Under the pieces are notes generated by a model. The model made no database searches. It had not been told where the DNA came from and saw nothing but the letters and a program-made list of their open reading frames with translations. Both the position numbers and the translations under genes were made by a program. From contig JANQSC010000017.1 of assembly GCA_028284235.1 (NCBI GenBank), forward strand, positions 1-64,000: a stretch of DNA of 64,000 nt, written 5' to 3'. Below are positions 44,274 through 53,142 of this stretch, in pieces. Position 1 is the first letter of the stretch. Every line of letters starts with the position of its first letter. This DNA is from Opitutaceae bacterium. Lineage in GTDB: Bacteria > Verrucomicrobiota > Verrucomicrobiia > Opitutales > Opitutaceae.

Positions 44274-45176
44274 TTAACGGACAAGGGAAGTCGGCACCAC
44301 CGGCACTTGGGAATTCATAGTCAAATCCACTTTCGCGATACTCCGATACGAGCGGCTCTTGTGATAGTCGATAATGTAGTCCAGCTCCGACAATTGCTTC
44401 CGATAGTCGACCGCTCTCGGCTCGAAAACGATCTCGCGAGCGAAATTGCTCTTGACGATCAACTTAGGCAGTTCGCCGAGCGAAACCACTTTCCAAGTCT
44501 GGAAAATATGGGGAGCAATCTCCCGCGCTTCCGACAGTAACCGGTCCACAAGGTCCATCCCTTCCACTCGCTCAAACCCGCGCTCCAATCGCTTCAAGCT
44601 AAATCCGTCCAAGAAAGGCAGCGATTTGATGCGTTTCGCATCGTAACCAGTCCCTTCATACACGACGCCTTCGCGATCGACAAGCAAAGTCACCCGGCCG
44701 CGCTCCACGTCTTCCACCAAAATTTTGGCGATTGGGTCGCGCTCGACAACCGAAATGAACAGCGTATCCGGAAGACGTCGGGCCACATCGACGCTGGCAA
44801 CTTGGGGGAGTTCAAGCAACTGGACTTTCAGCGCTTTCAGATTCACCTCGAGCAGATTCAAGCCCTCCCGGTCAACCCCCAAGTAGCTCATAATCCAATC
44901 GCGGGAGAGCGCGTCGCTCTCCACCTCCACAACCTTAATCGGCAACGCCCGGCCCGCCTTGGTCAAGGCGGCGGAAACGTCTTCGGTCATCAAAAGCAGC
45001 TTCCCCGCGAAAAACGCCGCGACCAAAGCGGCCACGCAATACCCGACCCGACGACAGCGAGCGAGCAAACGACGCTTGAACGCGGTCGAGCTCATGCTCT
45101 TCGCCTTCACATCCTGGTCGATGTCCTTCCAGGATTTCGATCTGCGAGCGCCCTTAGCCGCCTTTTTCGTAGCCAT
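44274..45176 (-). CDS. ftsQ: Cell division protein FtsQ (POTRA domain)
   Basis: 300 aa bitopic protein: basic cytoplasmic N-terminus, one membrane helix (about 45-65), then a periplasmic POTRA domain (about 78-150, with LGVDREGLNLLEVNLKALK and LPQVASVDVARRLPDTLFISVVER) and the FtsQ beta domain. It links early and late division proteins. It lies between ddl (1-base gap) and ftsA, the classic order. Confidence 0.88.
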   Translation of the reverse strand: MATKKAAKGARRSKSWKDIDQDVKAKSMSSTAFKRRLLARCRRVGYCVAALVAAFFAGKLLLMTEDVSAALTKAGRALPIKVVEVESDALSRDWIMSYLGVDREGLNLLEVNLKALKVQLLELPQVASVDVARRLPDTLFISVVERDPIAKILVEDVERGRVTLLVDREGVVYEGTGYDAKRIKSLPFLDGFSLKRLERGFERVEGMDLVDRLLSEAREIAPHIFQTWKVVSLGELPKLIVKSNFAREIVFEPRAVDYRKQLSELDYIIDYHKSRSYRSIAKVDLTMNSQVPVVPTSLVR

Positions 45177-45177
45177 A

Positions 45178-46110
45178 TCAACAGATTGAATACTTGGACC
45201 GAAATCTCAAGATCGCAGGCTCAACTAATTTTTTTAACAAGGCTTTGAAACTTAGGCCCGCCGCGCCCGCCGACATCGGCATCAAACTCGTTTCCTTCAT
45301 GCCCGGCAACGTATTCACTTCCAGGACATACGGACGCCCTTCACCATCCAGCATGACATCGACACGGGCATAGTCGCGACAGCCGCACGCATTGTACGTC
45401 GCCGCGGCAATGGCCTTGATTTCACGCTCCAACTCCGCGCTCAATCGAGCCGGCGCCTCGTACTCGGTCATCCCTTTCGTATATTTGCTTGCATAGTCGA
45501 ATTGGCCCGACTTCGGCGAAATCTCCACGATCTCCATCACCTCTCCCTCGATCACGCCAAGCGACAATTCGCGACCGACGATGAGCGTCTCCAACATCCA
45601 GTCGTCAAACTTGAGATCGTCAAAGAGCGTCGCGATTTCCGATTCCGATCGAGCAAACGCGAGCCCGATGCTGCTCCCTTGGCGCACCGGCTTCAAAACG
45701 ACTTGCTGGCCCAGTCGTTCGACCACTTCCGACACGCTCGGCGGCGCCGTTCGATCGAAGATGATTTGATCCGCTACCGGGATTCCCGCTTCCGACAAAA
45801 CCGACTTGGTCAGAGCCTTGTCGAAGGTCAAAGCGCTGCACTTCTGGTCGCAGCCCGCATACTCGATCCCCGCCTCGTCCAGGATCGCTTGAAACCCGCC
45901 ATCCTCGCCAAAACTCCCGTGAAGCGTGGACAAAACCACATGCCGCCGGCTCTCCAGCCCGGCCGGCAACGCCTCCGCATCCAGCTCGAAACGCTCCACC
46001 GGGAACAAACCGTCCATGGCCTCCGCCACGGCTTTCCCCGAACCCAGCGAAACCGCGCGCTCGGGCGAAGTCCCACCACAAACCACAGCAATGACCGGAA
46101 GATCCGTCAT
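45178..46110 (-). CDS. ddl: D-alanine--D-alanine ligase
   Basis: ATP-grasp ligase making D-Ala-D-Ala for the peptidoglycan stem. The 310 aa show VVCGGTSPERAVSLGSG at the start, HGSFGEDGGFQAILD, KPVRQGSSIGLAF, RDYARVDVML and the C-terminal LEVNTLPGMKETSLMP with substrate and metal residues. The ATG at 46110 overlaps the murC-murB stop by ATGA and is preferred over the longer frame to 46128. Confidence 0.93.
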   Translation of the reverse strand: MTDLPVIAVVCGGTSPERAVSLGSGKAVAEAMDGLFPVERFELDAEALPAGLESRRHVVLSTLHGSFGEDGGFQAILDEAGIEYAGCDQKCSALTFDKALTKSVLSEAGIPVADQIIFDRTAPPSVSEVVERLGQQVVLKPVRQGSSIGLAFARSESEIATLFDDLKFDDWMLETLIVGRELSLGVIEGEVMEIVEISPKSGQFDYASKYTKGMTEYEAPARLSAELEREIKAIAAATYNACGCRDYARVDVMLDGEGRPYVLEVNTLPGMKETSLMPMSAGAAGLSFKALLKKLVEPAILRFRSKYSIC

Positions 46111-48341
46111 GACAGCGCGTCCTTCCATTCCGATCCGTAAAGCAAAGCCTCCGGCTCAAGCGTCACCGACCGCTTTCCCTTGGCGACTCGCCTCGCGAGC
46201 CGGATCAACTCTATGACATCGGCGCTCGTCGCTCCCCCTCTATTGACGATGAAATTTCCGTGCGTGCAGCTGATCTCCGCCCCACCTATGACCGTGCCTT
46301 TCAATCCCAGCTCTTCGATGAGTCGCCCCGCGGAATCGCCTTCCGGATTTTTGAAAATGCAGCCCGCGCTCGGCTCCCTTGGCTGGGACTCCTTCCGCTT
46401 CGATTGATAGACGTCAATCGCTCGACGCAACTCCGCCTCGTCCCGACCAACGGCTTTCGGCGTCAGCACCGCGTCGATGGCGATCGCGCTTTCCAGTTCG
46501 CGACAATGACGATAACCCACGCTCAACTCCGAAGCGCTCGCTTCGACCAAGTCCCCATCGAGAGTGACGTAGCGAACGCTCTTCACGATGTCGAACATCC
46601 AACCGCCCATAGCGCCCGCGTTCATGCGCAGGGCCCCGCCTACGCTTCCCGGGATTCCTTCTAAAAACTCGAACCCCTCCAAGCCTTCGCGACAGGCCGT
46701 TCCACAAAGCTCCTTGATCCGCAGTCCCGCCCCGACTTGCACCGAGTCCTCCGAGAGCCGATCAAAACGCTTCCAGCTCGCATGGGACAGTCGAACCACC
46801 AATCCAGCCACACCTTCGTCCGGAACGATCAGATTCGAACCGCGACCCAACGGATAAACCGGTATTGACGCTTCCTTGCAAAGTCGCAACGCGCTCGTCA
46901 GCTCGTCGATCGACGCCGGCTCGTAGTAAACCTCCGCGTCGCCACCAACTCGCAATGTCGTCTTGTTGCCCAAAGACACGTTCGCTCGAATACGCGAGCG
47001 CGCGTCGACTCCGATCGCCAACCCCCGGAACACGCCTCCCCACCGCGCGTCGGCGGAAGCGGTCTCGTTCGCGAATCGCTCCCCCAACGCGTCCGTGCGA
47101 CCCGCTCCCAAGAACAACACCGTCGCGGTTTCCATTCCCTCGACTCGTTCTCGCAGCGACTCCAAGAGCCCATCCTCGGAAGGCAAATAAGCGCAGCGAT
47201 CAAACCGAGCCCGGCAAGCTTCCAACAAGTCTTCGCTGCCGCCTCCAGGCAAAGGCGCCTCGGACGCCGCATAAACGTCCAGCAAATAGATGAAATCAAA
47301 CGACTCCAAAGCCGCCGCCAACGCGTCTTTCAAAGACCGCGTCCGCGAGTAGCGGTGCGGCTGGAACACCGCGATGGTCGGCCCTCCCACCCCGGATGAC
47401 AGCGCCTCGCGCATCGCCTCGATCTCAACCGGATGGTGGGCGTAGTCTTCGAAAATCTTCAAACGAGGCGAGAAATAGAGGCAATTCTGCCGACGGGCGA
47501 TCGGCGTCGCCACAAACTGGCCCGTCTCGCGCGTATCGAAACCCGCCGCCCGCGCCGCCGCTATCGCCAGTCGCTGGTTCGATTCGCTAAACGCGCCCAG
47601 TTGATTCGATTCACGAATCGACCCATCTCCAACATCCGGATACACTACATCGGCGTTGAACTCCTCGCTCGCGAATTCCGGCCTAAGCGACTCGGCCAAT
47701 ACGACTACACCCGACGTGCGATTCGCCAAGCGACGGAACACGTCCAAATACTCCTCGAAGCTCGAGTAGTAAGCGTGATGGTCGTGATCCGCGTTCAAGA
47801 TAACGCTGACCTCCGGTCGAAATTTCTCAATCGTCCCGTCGCTTTCGTCCAACTCGAGAACGAGCCACTCCGAATCTGTCCAACGTCCCGGCGACTTGCC
47901 ATCCGCAAAAAGCCCGCCAATTGCGTAGGACGGATTCGCGCCGATCTCCTCCAGCAAATCGATTAGAATTCCAGTCGTAGACGTTTTCCCATGCGAACCG
48001 GCTACTCCGATTACCCGCTTTTCGCGGGCGACCTCCGCCAGGCACTCGCCACGCCGCATCACTCGGGCATCCAGTTCTTGGGCCGCGCCCAGAGACGGGT
48101 GCGCTTCGTCAATCGCCGAAGAATGGACAATCCAAGTCGGCGCGTATCCGAAATCTTGTGATCCGATAATGGCAATGGGAACATCGTAACGGGAAAGCAA
48201 CTCCCGAGCGCCCGCCGCCATCGCGTCATCCTCCCCGCTTACCGAAATCCCCATTTGCTTGAGGCAAAGCGCCAATGGCAACATTCCCGCGCCCGAAACA
48301 CCGATGAGGTGAACGTGCTCTGGTTTTGAATTCGGCTCCAT
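46107..48341 (-). CDS. murC-murB: MurC-MurB fusion: UDP-MurNAc-L-Ala ligase and UDP-enolpyruvoyl-GlcNAc reductase
   Basis: 744 aa. Residues 1 to about 455 are MurC: HLIGVSGAGMLPLALCL, the ATP loop GVAGSHGKTSTTG, NADHDHHAYY and YAHHPVEI. From about 470 comes MurB: NKTTLRVGGDAEVYYEP, YPLGRGSNLIVP (FAD), SVGYRHCREL and SAGCIFKNP, where Cys replaces the usual Ser proton donor, then GNFIVNRGGAT. One protein thus catalyses two non-consecutive bracketing steps. The ATG at 48341 lies 33 bases after murG; an upstream in-frame extension would overlap murG and is rejected. Confidence 0.92.
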   Translation of the reverse strand: MEPNSKPEHVHLIGVSGAGMLPLALCLKQMGISVSGEDDAMAAGARELLSRYDVPIAIIGSQDFGYAPTWIVHSSAIDEAHPSLGAAQELDARVMRRGECLAEVAREKRVIGVAGSHGKTSTTGILIDLLEEIGANPSYAIGGLFADGKSPGRWTDSEWLVLELDESDGTIEKFRPEVSVILNADHDHHAYYSSFEEYLDVFRRLANRTSGVVVLAESLRPEFASEEFNADVVYPDVGDGSIRESNQLGAFSESNQRLAIAAARAAGFDTRETGQFVATPIARRQNCLYFSPRLKIFEDYAHHPVEIEAMREALSSGVGGPTIAVFQPHRYSRTRSLKDALAAALESFDFIYLLDVYAASEAPLPGGGSEDLLEACRARFDRCAYLPSEDGLLESLRERVEGMETATVLFLGAGRTDALGERFANETASADARWGGVFRGLAIGVDARSRIRANVSLGNKTTLRVGGDAEVYYEPASIDELTSALRLCKEASIPVYPLGRGSNLIVPDEGVAGLVVRLSHASWKRFDRLSEDSVQVGAGLRIKELCGTACREGLEGFEFLEGIPGSVGGALRMNAGAMGGWMFDIVKSVRYVTLDGDLVEASASELSVGYRHCRELESAIAIDAVLTPKAVGRDEAELRRAIDVYQSKRKESQPREPSAGCIFKNPEGDSAGRLIEELGLKGTVIGGAEISCTHGNFIVNRGGATSADVIELIRLARRVAKGKRSVTLEPEALLYGSEWKDALS

Positions 48342-48373
48342 TCTTTCTACTGATTCTCCAATACACTGCGCCG

Positions 48374-49471
48374 TCACGAAGACCGCTTCGATATAATTCG
48401 CTCCAAATCTGCCGCCATCGTCGATTGAGGATTCGATGGGTCCAGCGTTTCCAAACACGCTCTCATCCGCCCCAAGCCAGCGTCGTCCCCCAGTAAGGAC
48501 ACGACGCGGTCCAAGAGCGTATTCAAATCCGAGTTCTCGACTTTGAGCCCGCCACCCGACTCTTCCAACCGCTTTGCGTTGACGCGTTGATGGTCGTCCG
48601 CGGCCAATGGATACGGGACGAGAAACGAGGGCGTACGACAACGCGCCAATTCGGCGATGCTCCCCGCGCCCGCTCGCGAGACGGCCAAATCCGCCGCCGA
48701 CAAGGTTTCAGCCATCCGATCGCTGAACGCTTGAAAGACCATTCGCGCCTCCCCGCTCGCCGCAGCGCTGCGGTCGGCTCCATTCGTCGACTCGCCCTGC
48801 ATTCCAGTCAAACACAGCATCTGGATCCCGGCGGCACTCAACGTGTCCAGCGACTCCCTCGCCCATTGATTCAAAGACTCCGCTCCTTGGCTTCCTCCAA
48901 AGACTACGAGCAGCTTTTTCATCGGGTCGAACCCGAGGGTCGCCTTCGCGTCCGAGCGGGACAAGCGCTTGAACTCGGAACGAACCGGCATCCCCACGTG
49001 GGAAACGCGACTCGCCCGTCGAGATCCGATCGAAACCCCTTCCGGCAAGTAAATGCGATCGGCAAAGCGACTCACGAAACGAGTTACCCGTCCCGGAACC
49101 TGGTTCGCTTCGTGGATGGCGACCGGAACTCCGTTGCGTCGGCCCGCCAGCAATGCCGGCGCGGAAATGAACCCGCCGAAACCCACAACTACATCCGGCT
49201 TCGTCTCGACGATCTTGCGAGAGCAGTACCGGTAACCCGAAAGCAAGTCCCTCGAAAAACGAATAAACTGACGCGGACGCGCGCTCAATCCGCTCCCCGG
49301 AATCGCGTCGTAGCGCAAATCATGATACTTTTTCACCAATCGCGAGTCCACCTGCTTCCCGCTTATGAGGAGCTCGCTCTCCCATTCCCGCTTCGCCAAC
49401 TCTTCGGCAAGAGCGATACCCGGGGACAAATGCCCGCCCGTTCCTCCACAAGCAATCAGCGCGCGCCTCAT
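48374..49471 (-). CDS. murG: UDP-GlcNAc transferase MurG
   Basis: GT28 enzyme that makes lipid II from lipid I at the inner membrane face. The 365 aa show ACGGTGGHLSPGIALAEEL (about 7-25), GFGGFISAPALLAGRRNGVPVAIHEANQVPG and, in the C-domain, VFGGSQGAESLNQW and SRAGAGSIAELARCRTPSFLVPYP. The ATG at 49471, two bases past the ftsW stop, is preferred over a TTG at 49477. Confidence 0.95.
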   Translation of the reverse strand: MRRALIACGGTGGHLSPGIALAEELAKREWESELLISGKQVDSRLVKKYHDLRYDAIPGSGLSARPRQFIRFSRDLLSGYRYCSRKIVETKPDVVVGFGGFISAPALLAGRRNGVPVAIHEANQVPGRVTRFVSRFADRIYLPEGVSIGSRRASRVSHVGMPVRSEFKRLSRSDAKATLGFDPMKKLLVVFGGSQGAESLNQWARESLDTLSAAGIQMLCLTGMQGESTNGADRSAAASGEARMVFQAFSDRMAETLSAADLAVSRAGAGSIAELARCRTPSFLVPYPLAADDHQRVNAKRLEESGGGLKVENSDLNTLLDRVVSLLGDDAGLGRMRACLETLDPSNPQSTMAADLERIISKRSS

Positions 49472-49473
49472 CC

Positions 49474-50637
49474 TCAAATCTCTTTGAGTTTACGACCGGA
49501 ATCTTTGAGCGCGGGCGTCTTCCAGGCCAGACTCGTATTCAAAATCAAAGCGACGCACAAACCCATCACCAAAAAGTTCGAGCCCCCGTAGCTGATAAAC
49601 GGTAGCGGCAACCCTGTAGTGGGCAAGGAACCCGTCACCACTCCGAGATTCACCAGAGCTTGGATACTGATTGTCAACAGACATCCCGACGCCAGCAGAA
49701 ACTGGTACGAGTTGGGCGCCTTTCTCACGTGCGATACACCCGCGATAAACAAGCCCATAAATACCACCACAACCGCCATAGTGGCGAATAGGCCCAACTC
49801 CTCGCCGACGATCGCGAAAATAAAGTCCGTGTGGGCTTCCGGCAGCGAACGCAATTGCTGCCGTCCATTGCCCGGTCCAACGCCCTCAACGCCTCCCGCT
49901 CCAAACGCGAGGATCGCCTGCCAGACTTGGTAGGCGTCGCCCGACTTGTTCCCTTCCATGTCCATGAACGCGGTCAATCGACTCAAGCGCTCCGGGTCCT
50001 TGGAAATCAAATACACTACAGGAACGAGACTGGCGAGGGCGGAGCCGCACAGGTAGAACACATTCGAACCGGCCAAAAACAAAAGACAAAAGCAAACCAT
50101 GGAGATGATCAACGCCGTCCCCAAATCCGTCTGCATCATTATCAGCCCCACTACTAGGCCGATCGCGATGCAAGGAACGGCAAAACCCTTCCAAAACGTG
50201 CCGGACTCCTTGCGGATCAAACTGAAGTAGTGAGCCAGAAAAAACACCAGACCGATCTTAGCGAATTCCGCGATTTGCAAGCCGAAGGGCCCGAAGCGAA
50301 ACCAGCTGCGACTTCCGTTCACGATCGAGCCGATCCCTGGAATCAGAACCAGCACAAGCCCGACTACACAGACTCCATAGCCGACCCAGACAAACTTCCG
50401 CGCCCATTCCAAATCGACTTTCAGGACAATCAGCCCCACGACGAATGTAACTCCCATCCACATCAACTGTTTCTCGATGATGCGATACGGATCGTCTTCG
50501 TTGACGGGAAGGCTCGCGCTAAACAGCACCGAAACGCCCAACATCGCCAAGGCGAATACGCACACGACAATCGCCACCGCTGGATTCAAAATCCCGAAAT
50601 GGCCCGTGTGAACTCCCTTCGACTTGCGTTTCGACAT
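49474..50637 (-). CDS. ftsW: Peptidoglycan polymerase FtsW (SEDS family)
   Basis: 387 aa with about ten membrane helices. SEDS signatures include VNGSRSWFRFGPFGLQIAEFAKIG, PEAHTDFIFAIVGEELG and LPFISYGGSN near the C-terminus. Works with the transpeptidase at 57199-59004 in septal wall synthesis. It follows the LysM gene (23-base gap) and precedes murG. Confidence 0.95.
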   Translation of the reverse strand: MSKRKSKGVHTGHFGILNPAVAIVVCVFALAMLGVSVLFSASLPVNEDDPYRIIEKQLMWMGVTFVVGLIVLKVDLEWARKFVWVGYGVCVVGLVLVLIPGIGSIVNGSRSWFRFGPFGLQIAEFAKIGLVFFLAHYFSLIRKESGTFWKGFAVPCIAIGLVVGLIMMQTDLGTALIISMVCFCLLFLAGSNVFYLCGSALASLVPVVYLISKDPERLSRLTAFMDMEGNKSGDAYQVWQAILAFGAGGVEGVGPGNGRQQLRSLPEAHTDFIFAIVGEELGLFATMAVVVVFMGLFIAGVSHVRKAPNSYQFLLASGCLLTISIQALVNLGVVTGSLPTTGLPLPFISYGGSNFLVMGLCVALILNTSLAWKTPALKDSGRKLKEI

Positions 50638-50660
50638 GATAGGGACTTCGGGATGCCCGC

Positions 50661-51860
50661 CTAGTTCTCGATCGGAATGACCGGCTGCTCAATCAATTCT
50701 TCGTCTAACAGCAGATCGTTCTCGTCCGGGATCTGCAAAGGCGGATCCTCTGGAATCGTCGGCAGTTGTTGCTGCTGTTGCGGAGGAGGCGTCGGTTCGG
50801 CTCGGGCCGGCGGCGGAGTCGCGGCGGGGCGAGCCACCGGTTGGCTGGTAGCGCCCGACGAACGATTCGGAATGAACAATGTCTGGCCTGGGTTGATACG
50901 CTCCGGATTTTGCAAATTGTTGTGAAGCACCAAATCTCGAGCGGTAACATTGTATCGCTCCGCGATCGAGAATACGCTGTCGCCCGCAGCCACGACAACT
51001 TGCAGGCCTTGACCCCTTCGCGCCGGAGACCGAGTCGAAGCGGTCGGGCGCCCGTTCGGGATGACCAGCTTCTGCCCGATTTGAATCAGACTGCCGGAGA
51101 GATTGTTGGCCGCTCGGATGTCGTTCACCGTGACACCTTGGTTCGCGGCGATTTGCGAAAGCGTGTCTCCGCTTTTCACCGTGTATACACTGCCCTCCAC
51201 CTGTACCGCCGGCGCAGGGGCGCTGGAGGGGCGATAAGTCGAAGCGTCTTGACGGGGTACATTCAGCACTTGTCCCGGCTGGATGTTCACAGACAATCCC
51301 GGATTCACCGACTGCAGATCCTGCTGCGTTACATTGAACCTCCGGGAGATTCCCCAAAGGCTGTCGCCGCTTCGCACCGTGTATCGAATAATCCCCGACG
51401 GCTGATTGGGAGCGATGATACTCGATGGCGAGTTGGAGCCGCCCACATTCCCGCCACCAAGCGGCGGCAGTCGCCCATTGTCTTGGCGGTTCTGGACCGG
51501 CGGGCTCGAAGGCGCCTGTCTCGAGCTCGATCCGCCGGGCCGACGAGGCTCGAACCGCTGCCTGCTGGAAATCTCTGGTACGAACTGCGCGTTCGCCGCG
51601 CTTGGATCGCCCGCGTTGTATCCCGTCAAGTCACTCGCTCGGGAATCGAAACCAGTGCCGCCCACCGTAGGCGTCTGAGCGTCGGCGTCCGTATTCGACC
51701 AAGTAGCGCCGGCGGACGCTTGGGCGTTGGCTTGCTGGCTGCTGTTGCTCACGCCACTCATTAAAAACAGGATCCCGAGCACGATCCCGTGAGCCCCTGC
51801 AATCACCCCAATCCGCAATAATTTCATGTTACTTTCCTTACTTTTAAAACCAAACTTCAT
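50661..51860 (-). CDS. Envelope protein with three LysM domains inside the dcw cluster
   Basis: 399 aa from the ATG at 51860 (GGAG five bases upstream); an ATG at 51827 with AAGGA is also possible (388 aa). A membrane anchor or signal (LLRIGVIAGAHGIVLGILFLMSG) is followed by a Ser/Ala/Gln-rich linker and three LysM repeats: IRYTVRSGDSLWGISRRF, VYTVKSGDTLSQIAANQG and VVVAAGDSVFSIAERYN. The C-terminus is Pro/Gln-rich and acidic. LysM binds peptidoglycan glycans, so the protein probably sits on the wall. Its place between murD and ftsW suggests a division role. Confidence 0.85.
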   Translation of the reverse strand: MKFGFKSKESNMKLLRIGVIAGAHGIVLGILFLMSGVSNSSQQANAQASAGATWSNTDADAQTPTVGGTGFDSRASDLTGYNAGDPSAANAQFVPEISSRQRFEPRRPGGSSSRQAPSSPPVQNRQDNGRLPPLGGGNVGGSNSPSSIIAPNQPSGIIRYTVRSGDSLWGISRRFNVTQQDLQSVNPGLSVNIQPGQVLNVPRQDASTYRPSSAPAPAVQVEGSVYTVKSGDTLSQIAANQGVTVNDIRAANNLSGSLIQIGQKLVIPNGRPTASTRSPARRGQGLQVVVAAGDSVFSIAERYNVTARDLVLHNNLQNPERINPGQTLFIPNRSSGATSQPVARPAATPPPARAEPTPPPQQQQQLPTIPEDPPLQIPDENDLLLDEELIEQPVIPIEN

Positions 51861-51876
51861 CCATGCTCCTCTCCAA

Positions 51877-53142
51877 TTAAAAACAGTCAATGGACTTTCG
51901 AAACTCGAGCCCTCTTTGTACATAGTTTTCAAACATATCGAAACTCGCGAAGCCAGGACTAAGTACTGCATTGTCCCCGCTTTCCCCAATTTCAAAAACA
52001 CGGGCCACCGCGTCCTGCATGCTTGCATGCTCGAAAACGGGAATACCCGCGCTCTCAAACGCCGACTTCAGCTCGAAACGCGTTTCCCCGATTAGAACCG
52101 CCGCCTTCACGAAGGGCGCCACTCGCTCGGCGAAAACGCCCGCGTCGCTCCCTTTGTCCTTGCCGCCTCCAATCCAGAGGGACGGCGTCTCAAAGCGCCG
52201 CAAACAGCCGAGAGTCGCGTGCAGATTCGTCGCTTTGGAATCGTCCCAAAACCGGATCCCCGACTTCTCGCCCAACCGCTCAATCCGATGCGGGCTTTTC
52301 TCGAACTGCCGCGCCGCCTCGACCAACTCGCATTCCGCGAAGGTCAATGAGATCCAAAGAGCCCGAGCCATCAGATAGGAATTCAATTCCGGCTCCGTCT
52401 CGAACACCGAACCCCGCAAACCGAGGCGCTCCAAGTCGTTCTCGAACGGCACCACGCTCGATTCCGGCAGGTCCAATCCGATCGACTTCCCGTACTCGAA
52501 CACCGAGGAGTCTATAAAAAGCGAACTCCCGCGGGCGCGTTCGACGAGTTTGTATTTGCATCTGAAATACGATTGAAGCGATTCGTGCCGATCGAGATGA
52601 TCCTCGTCGAAATTCGTCCAAAGAACATGGTCCGCTCGAAAAACTTCCATCGCTTCCGCCTGGAAAGAGCTCACTTCGCACACCGCGATCGACTCGCGAT
52701 TGCAGTCTTCCGCCAACAGCGCGCACAGGGGCTTGCCAATATTGCCCGCGACATAGGATTCGATTCCCACGTGACGAAACGCCCGGTTCAAAAAGGAAGT
52801 CAAAGTCGTCTTTCCATTCGTCCCGGTTACCGCGACGATCGGCCCCTTCCACAAAGCGGCAGCCAAGTCGAATTCAGGGATCGCCCGGCAATCGTTCGAA
52901 CGGGCCAGGGTCAGCCAAGGATGATCCCGCGCAAACCCCGGACTGAATACAGCCAAACCGTGCCGCGCAGCTGCGTTTTCGTCGAACAAAACCGCGCTTT
53001 CGTCGTAGATCGCAACTGAAGCGCCCAAGCTTTCCAACAAATCCGACGCGGCTTTCCCGCTCGCGCCGGCTCCGAATACAGCGACAGGCGTCTCGATCCC
53101 CTTCGCTAGCCAATCGGGCAAATCTTCGACCACCGCGTTCAT
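51877..53142 (-). CDS. murD: UDP-MurNAc-L-Ala--D-glutamate ligase
   Basis: Cytoplasmic Mur ligase adding D-Glu. The 421 aa show VAVFGAGASGKAASDLL (about 21-37), the ATP loop GPIVAVTGTNGKTTLTSFL, TNFDEDHLDRH and RLGEKSGIRFWDDSKATN with GGGKDKG. The ATG at 53142 overlaps the mraY stop by ATGA; an upstream in-frame extension is rejected. Confidence 0.94.
   Translation of the reverse strand: MNAVVEDLPDWLAKGIETPVAVFGAGASGKAASDLLESLGASVAIYDESAVLFDENAAARHGLAVFSPGFARDHPWLTLARSNDCRAIPEFDLAAALWKGPIVAVTGTNGKTTLTSFLNRAFRHVGIESYVAGNIGKPLCALLAEDCNRESIAVCEVSSFQAEAMEVFRADHVLWTNFDEDHLDRHESLQSYFRCKYKLVERARGSSLFIDSSVFEYGKSIGLDLPESSVVPFENDLERLGLRGSVFETEPELNSYLMARALWISLTFAECELVEAARQFEKSPHRIERLGEKSGIRFWDDSKATNLHATLGCLRRFETPSLWIGGGKDKGSDAGVFAERVAPFVKAAVLIGETRFELKSAFESAGIPVFEHASMQDAVARVFEIGESGDNAVLSPGFASFDMFENYVQRGLEFRKSIDCF

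Noticed and set aside
48342..48641. N-terminal extension of the MurC-MurB frame
   Set aside because: It would overlap murG by over 260 bases and is unlike MurC; the ATG at 48341 directly precedes the MurC nucleotide loop.
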